Made by a program: the position numbers and the translations under genes | Shown: positions 60,016 to 64,000 of the stretch, one piece after another | Layout of the letters: each line of letters opens with the position of its first letter | Numbering within the stretch: the stretch's first letter is position 1 | Assembly: GCF_002157205.1 (NCBI RefSeq) | Contig: NZ_CP021358.1 | Location: 1,302,001-1,366,000 of the forward strand | Direction: 5' to 3' | DNA length: 64,000 bases | Origin: Kushneria marisflavi | GTDB lineage: Bacteria > Pseudomonadota > Gammaproteobacteria > Pseudomonadales > Halomonadaceae | Notes under the pieces: generated by a model | Databases searched by the model: none | What the model saw: only the letters and a program-made list of their open reading frames with translations | Told to the model about the DNA's origin: nothing

Positions 60016-60523
60016 AATCCTTCAGAAGATGCATGACGCCACTGCAAAGCCTGTCCTTGCCCGCCCACAATTGACCGGCCGTGATGGGCAATTTGAACCG
60101 GCGCCTGCCGGCGCTGCCAGGGTTGAAATAAAGCCGTCGAACGCCCGCACCACCATCGATCCACTGCTGCCGCGGCTTGTGAGAATGGCCATGCAGCACC
60201 GCATCGCAGACCGTGTCGGTATCAAAATCAGCGATGTCATGCACCAGGTGAATCCGCCAGTCGTTGACCACAATATCGCGCCGCATCGGCAGTGACTCGC
60301 ACCATGCCGCCCGATCTACATTGCCTCGTATGGCGACCAGCGGTGCCTGTTCGGCCAGTTGCTCGAGGATTTCCGGCTCACCAACATCGCCCAGATGCAG
60401 AATCAGCGCGCAGCCTTCCATGGCTTTTAGCGCCTCATCACGCAGCAGACCGTGTGTATCGCTGATCACACCGACAGGGGTATCAATGGCAAAAGAGGTG
60501 TGATCACACAGAGGAAGCGTCAT
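60014..60523 (-). CDS. YfcE-like metallophosphoesterase
   Basis: 169 residues. Metal-site motifs in order: SDTHG (Asp-22, His-24), LGDVG (Asp-46), GNVDR (Asn-68), HGHSH (His-111, His-113). Small YfcE/MJ0936-type phosphodiesterase. The start (MTLPLCDHTS) is typical of an unextended family member. Substrate unknown. Confidence 0.87.
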   Translation of the reverse strand: MTLPLCDHTSFAIDTPVGVISDTHGLLRDEALKAMEGCALILHLGDVGEPEILEQLAEQAPLVAIRGNVDRAAWCESLPMRRDIVVNDWRIHLVHDIADFDTDTVCDAVLHGHSHKPRQQWIDGGAGVRRLYFNPGSAGRRRFKLPITAGQLWAGKDRLCSGVMHLLKD

Positions 60524-60541
60524 GCTCTCTCCTGACAGCAG

Positions 60542-60562
60542 AAAGGCCCCGGCGGGGCCTTT
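60542..60562 (-). terminator. Intrinsic terminator after the small secreted-protein gene
   Basis: AAAGGCCCC / GGGGCCTTT stem with a 3-base loop, 22 bases past the stop of the gene ending at 60585. Confidence 0.75.
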
Positions 60563-60584
60563 CAGGAACGTTTTCGGGTTCTGA

Positions 60585-60950
60585 TCAGCGTGTGGTGCCT
60601 GCCGGCGTCCCCGCCTTTTGAAATTCCTTGTAGGTCACATTGCCCTGCTCATCCACGTTGCAGCTGACATTGTAGATGGTGGTGCCGTGGCCCAGCATGT
60701 TGATATGAAGCAGCAGCTCCTCACCCTTTTCGTAGTCACCCGCATTCTGCTGATCCATCAAAAGCTGCGAGCTTTCGAAGGTGTCGCCATCCTTGCTATT
60801 CATGGCCGCCTCATGGCATTTGTTGACCAGCTCGCGGTCGGCCTGAGGCACATCGGCGGATTCCTCGACCGAGGCCTGTGCCATCTGGCTAACGCCAGTC
60901 ATCGCAAGTGCCATCGCACCGGCGCACCATATACTCTTGGCTACTTTCAT
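60585..60950 (-). CDS. Small exported protein of unknown function
   Basis: 121 residues. Signal peptide ends about AQASVEES. Mature region has two cysteines (NKCHEAA, NVSCNVDE) and a polar C-terminus. No family recognised. Its neighbours do not suggest a role. Confidence 0.65.
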   Translation of the reverse strand: MKVAKSIWCAGAMALAMTGVSQMAQASVEESADVPQADRELVNKCHEAAMNSKDGDTFESSQLLMDQQNAGDYEKGEELLLHINMLGHGTTIYNVSCNVDEQGNVTYKEFQKAGTPAGTTR

Positions 60951-61172
60951 GATTCATCCCTGAATTTTGGCTTCCTGTTGAGTGTAGGAACTCCCGTCGC
61001 AACTTACCCGACAATTATTTATCGCTTTTGAATGCCGTGGTCAGCGCGAGGCTTCAGGTCATCACACCAATGATGATTTGCACCCCGGGATGGCGGCTCG
61101 TATGGTGCACAACGTTTATCACAGGCCTTGATTGGCTGTTTCGATTCCGGGTCTTACCTGCTGGATACTGTC

Positions 61173-62711
61173 ATGGCAACTTCCTCTGAACGCGGTTTTT
61201 TTAGTCATCCGCGCCCGCTGGGGCCGCTCTTTTTCACCGAGATGTGGGAGCGCTTCTCCTTTTATGGCATTCGCCCGCTTCTGGTGCTCTACATGGCGGC
61301 GACGCTTGCCGACGGTGGGCTGGGCATTCCACGCGACACGGCCGCCGCCATCGTAGGCATCTTCGGTGGCATGATTTATCTGAGCACGCTGCCGGGCGGC
61401 TGGCTGGCCGATAACTGGCTGGGCCAGCGTCGCGCCGTCTGGTACGGCTCGGTTCTGATTGCCCTGGGGCATCTGTCCATTGCGCTATCGGCGCTTTGGG
61501 GCGCGCCCATGTTTTATATTGGCCTGATTCTGCTCGTGCTGGGCTCGGGAATTTTCAAGACCTGTATCTCGGTCATGGTAGGCACCCTTTATGAAGAGGG
61601 AGATGCCCGCCGCGACGGCGGCTTCTCGATCTTCTACATGGGCATCAATCTTGGCGCCGTCATTGCCCCGCTCATCACGGGGCTTGCCATGGAAAGCGGC
61701 GGCTGGCACTGGGGCTTTGGCGCTGGCGGCCTCGGCATGCTGATCGCCCTGATCATCTTCCGACTCACCGCCATCCCGACCATGAAGCGCTTTGACCGGG
61801 AGCACGGGCGCGAGTCGAACTGGGACGCACCGGTCAACCAGCGCCGACATGTCGGCATTGGCGTCGCGGCATGCCTGCTGCTGGTGGCGCTGATCACGGC
61901 ACTCGGCCTGACCGGCGTCATCACTTTCAATCCGGTCGCCATCGCCACCACCATGAGCTATGTGGTAGGACTGTGCGTGCTGGGCTGGTTCATCTATCTG
62001 ATGTTTTTCAGCGGCCTCAATCGCCATGAGCAGGCCCGTGTCATTGTCTGTCTGATCCTGTTCATGGCGGCGGCGCTGTTCTGGGCTTCGTTCGAGCAGC
62101 AACCTACCTCCTATAACCTGTTTGCCTCGGACTACACCGACCGCCAGGTGCTGGGCTTTGACATTCCGGTACTCTGGTTCCAGTCGCTCAACCCGCTGTT
62201 CATCATCGTGCTGGCACCGCTGTTTGGCTGGCTGTGGCCGGCCATGGCGCGTCGCGGCTTCGAGCCGTCAAGCGCCGCCAAGTTCAGCGCCGGGCTCGTG
62301 TTTGCGGCGGCAGGCTTTGGCCTGATGATGATGGCGGCCTGGCAGGTGGTGGACGGTGCCGATCAGGTGTCGTCGCTGTGGATCGTCTCAAGCCTTTTGC
62401 TGCTGACGCTGGGCGAGCTCTGTCTGAGTCCGGTGGGGCTGTCGACCATGACCGAGCTGGCACCGATGTCCATGCGCGGCCAGATCATGGGCATCTGGTT
62501 TGCCGCTACCGCACTGGGCAACCTGGTCGCCGGGCTGATCGGTGGTCACGTCAGCCCCGAGCACGTCACCCAGCTGCCCGAACTTTTCGGCCGCTGCGCA
62601 CTGGCGCTGCTGATCGGGGCGGTCATACTCATGATATTGATCAAACCCATACGCCGGCTGCTGGCCCACAGCCGTACCGCTGAACCCGGCATTTCGGAGA
62701 CATCGCAATGA
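61173..62711 (+). CDS. POT-family proton-dependent oligopeptide transporter
   Basis: 512 residues from the ATG at 61173 (MATSSERGFF). The ExxER motif FTEMWERFSFYGIRPLL (Glu-23, Glu-26, Arg-27) and YMGINLGAVIAPLITG are POT/PTR2 signatures; 12-14 membrane segments. Imports di/tripeptides with protons. Overlaps the peptidase gene by four bases, giving a peptide uptake-and-cleavage unit. Confidence 0.92.
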   Translation: MATSSERGFFSHPRPLGPLFFTEMWERFSFYGIRPLLVLYMAATLADGGLGIPRDTAAAIVGIFGGMIYLSTLPGGWLADNWLGQRRAVWYGSVLIALGHLSIALSALWGAPMFYIGLILLVLGSGIFKTCISVMVGTLYEEGDARRDGGFSIFYMGINLGAVIAPLITGLAMESGGWHWGFGAGGLGMLIALIIFRLTAIPTMKRFDREHGRESNWDAPVNQRRHVGIGVAACLLLVALITALGLTGVITFNPVAIATTMSYVVGLCVLGWFIYLMFFSGLNRHEQARVIVCLILFMAAALFWASFEQQPTSYNLFASDYTDRQVLGFDIPVLWFQSLNPLFIIVLAPLFGWLWPAMARRGFEPSSAAKFSAGLVFAAAGFGLMMMAAWQVVDGADQVSSLWIVSSLLLLTLGELCLSPVGLSTMTELAPMSMRGQIMGIWFAATALGNLVAGLIGGHVSPEHVTQLPELFGRCALALLIGAVILMILIKPIRRLLAHSRTAEPGISETSQ

Positions 62712-64000
62712 CCGCTCTAGTCGATACCCCTTCACAGCGCATCGATGCCCTGCGTCGGACCATGATGGCCTCCGGCATCAATGCCTGGCTGGTGCCCTCC
62801 TCGGACCCGCATCTGTCGGAGTACCTGCCCGGTCACTGGCAGGGGCGCGAATGGCTGACCGGCTTCACCGGCTCGGTCGGCACGCTGCTGGTCACGCATG
62901 ATTTTGCCGGGCTCTGGGTCGACAGTCGCTACTGGGTACAGGCCGACAAGGAACTCTCCGGCAGCGGTATCGAGATGATGAAGGTGGCCCAGGGCCAGCA
63001 GATTCTGGCGCCAATCGACTGGCTCAATATCCATCATCCCGGGTCCATTACGCTGGGCCTTGATGGCGCCGTGCTGCCGCTGGCGGCCCATCGCGCCTTC
63101 AAGGCACGACTGGGAGACAGCGCGACGATCAAAAGCGACCGGGATCTGCTCGAGGAAATCTGGCCTGATCGCCCCGCGCTGCCCCAGGCACCGGTCACGT
63201 CGCATGACGACACCCTTGCCGGCCAGACCCGCTCTGAGCGCCTGGCGCAGCTGCGCCAGGCCATGGACGAGGCTGGCGCCGATGCGCACCTGATCTCGAC
63301 GCTTGATGACATTGCCTGGCTTTTCAATCTGCGCGGCAGTGACGTGGACTACAACCCGGTGTTTCTGGCCCATGCACTGGTGGATGCCCATCATGTCCGG
63401 CTGTTCATCGATCAGGACAAGGTGCCGGCGGAGCTCCGCGAAGCGCTGGCCGATGACGGCGTGTTCCTGCACGCTTACGCCGAAGTCCTCGATGCCCTGA
63501 CGCGGCTGCCTGAAGGTGCGCGGCTTCTGATCGACCCGGCCCGGGTCACGCTGTCACTGATTCAGGCCCTGCCGGATCAGGTCAGCCTCGTTGAGGCGTT
63601 CCAGCCGACCACGCTTGCCAAGGCGTGCAAGAGCGAAGTCGAGATCGATCACGTTCGTGCCGCCATGGCCCGCGACGGCGCGGCCCTGTGCCGATTTCTC
63701 TGCTGGCTTGATGAGACGCTGGTCAGCGAGACACCGATCACCGAGCTGACCATTGATGCCCGCCTGACAGCCGAGCGCACGCGGGAGAAGCATTTCATCT
63801 CGCGCAGCTTTCCCACCATTGCCGGCTTCAACGCCAACGGTGCCCTGCCGCACTACCGGGCCACCGAGTCGGCGCATTCCAGCATCGAGGGTCAGGGGCT
63901 GCTCCTGATCGACTCCGGCGCCCAGTATCTCGATGGCACCACCGACATCACCCGGGTCATTCCGGTCGGCGAGCCCACCGCCGCCCAGAAGGCCGACTAT
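62708..64000 (+). CDS. Aminopeptidase P family protein (M24), 3' end outside window
   Basis: Open from the ATG at 62708 to the right edge: 431 full codons of an expected about 600. Two tandem creatinase-like N-terminal domains (RIDALRRTMMASGINAWLV ..., ERLAQLRQAMDEAGADAHLI ...) as in the three-domain AMPP1/XPNPEP1 group, then the start of the M24 catalytic domain. Asp-402 and Asp-413 (DSGAQYLDGTTDITR), 11 apart, are the first two metal ligands. Likely removes N-terminal residues before proline from peptides imported by the upstream transporter. Confidence 0.92.
   Translation, partial: MTALVDTPSQRIDALRRTMMASGINAWLVPSSDPHLSEYLPGHWQGREWLTGFTGSVGTLLVTHDFAGLWVDSRYWVQADKELSGSGIEMMKVAQGQQILAPIDWLNIHHPGSITLGLDGAVLPLAAHRAFKARLGDSATIKSDRDLLEEIWPDRPALPQAPVTSHDDTLAGQTRSERLAQLRQAMDEAGADAHLISTLDDIAWLFNLRGSDVDYNPVFLAHALVDAHHVRLFIDQDKVPAELREALADDGVFLHAYAEVLDALTRLPEGARLLIDPARVTLSLIQALPDQVSLVEAFQPTTLAKACKSEVEIDHVRAAMARDGAALCRFLCWLDETLVSETPITELTIDARLTAERTREKHFISRSFPTIAGFNANGALPHYRATESAHSSIEGQGLLLIDSGAQYLDGTTDITRVIPVGEPTAAQKADY

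Overview
The window looks like chromosome from a high-GC gammaproteobacterium, most likely a halophile or halotolerant member of the Halomonadaceae. That placement is inference from gene content: the polA / DUF2782 / thrB neighbourhood typical of gammaproteobacteria, a TRAP dicarboxylate transporter, an NhaC-type Na+/H+ antiporter, PntAB and many catabolic permeases. I see no rRNA, tRNA, CRISPR array, insertion sequence or prophage.

Layout. 1-9061 (minus): the start of a polysaccharide-deacetylase/PuuE-like gene, then two complete three-subunit molybdenum hydroxylases of the PaoABC type in tandem. One Fe-S subunit carries a Tat signal and the other does not. 9496-12549 (plus): an AcrR-like repressor, then a three-gene operon of small membrane-anchored stress/envelope proteins (tail-anchored protein, holin-X/YqjE family, DUF3618). 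12717-18156 (minus): an aldo/keto reductase and an L-idonate/gluconate operon (GntP-family permease, idnO-like, idnD-like, 2-hydroxyacid dehydrogenase). 18295-29182: class I fumarase, TRAP transporter (DctPQM), an unknown membrane protein, a CitE-like lyase and a CaiB-like CoA-transferase, with a divergent LysR regulator and an OFA-type MFS permease. Together these could form a mesaconate/citramalate degradation cluster. 29351-38866: gnd, a Crp/Fnr-family regulator, a META lipoprotein, a chemoreceptor, polA, a DUF2782 gene and thrB.

39138-44622 (plus) is a tightly overlapping five-gene operon: GT2 transferase, small LABN-family membrane protein, two GT39/ArnT-like transferases and a UDP-glucuronate 4-epimerase-like enzyme. 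It resembles the logic of galacturonic-acid decoration of lipid A/core. 44763-50183 holds speA and pntAB. 50258-56203 holds an MFS exporter with a divergent AraC regulator, NhaC, an SDR and a YfeH-like bile-acid/sodium symporter family protein. 56384-60950 holds small unknown genes, a cytochrome b / sulfite-oxidase-like molybdoenzyme / repeat-containing secreted protein trio, a YfcE-like phosphoesterase and an unknown secreted protein. 61173-64000 is a POT peptide transporter overlapping an aminopeptidase P gene that runs off the right edge.

Most genes are separated by recognisable intrinsic terminators, so the transcription units are fairly clear. The most unusual parts are the paired Pao systems, the probable mesaconate/citramalate cluster, the GT39-epimerase operon and the cytochrome b-molybdoenzyme-repeat protein trio.
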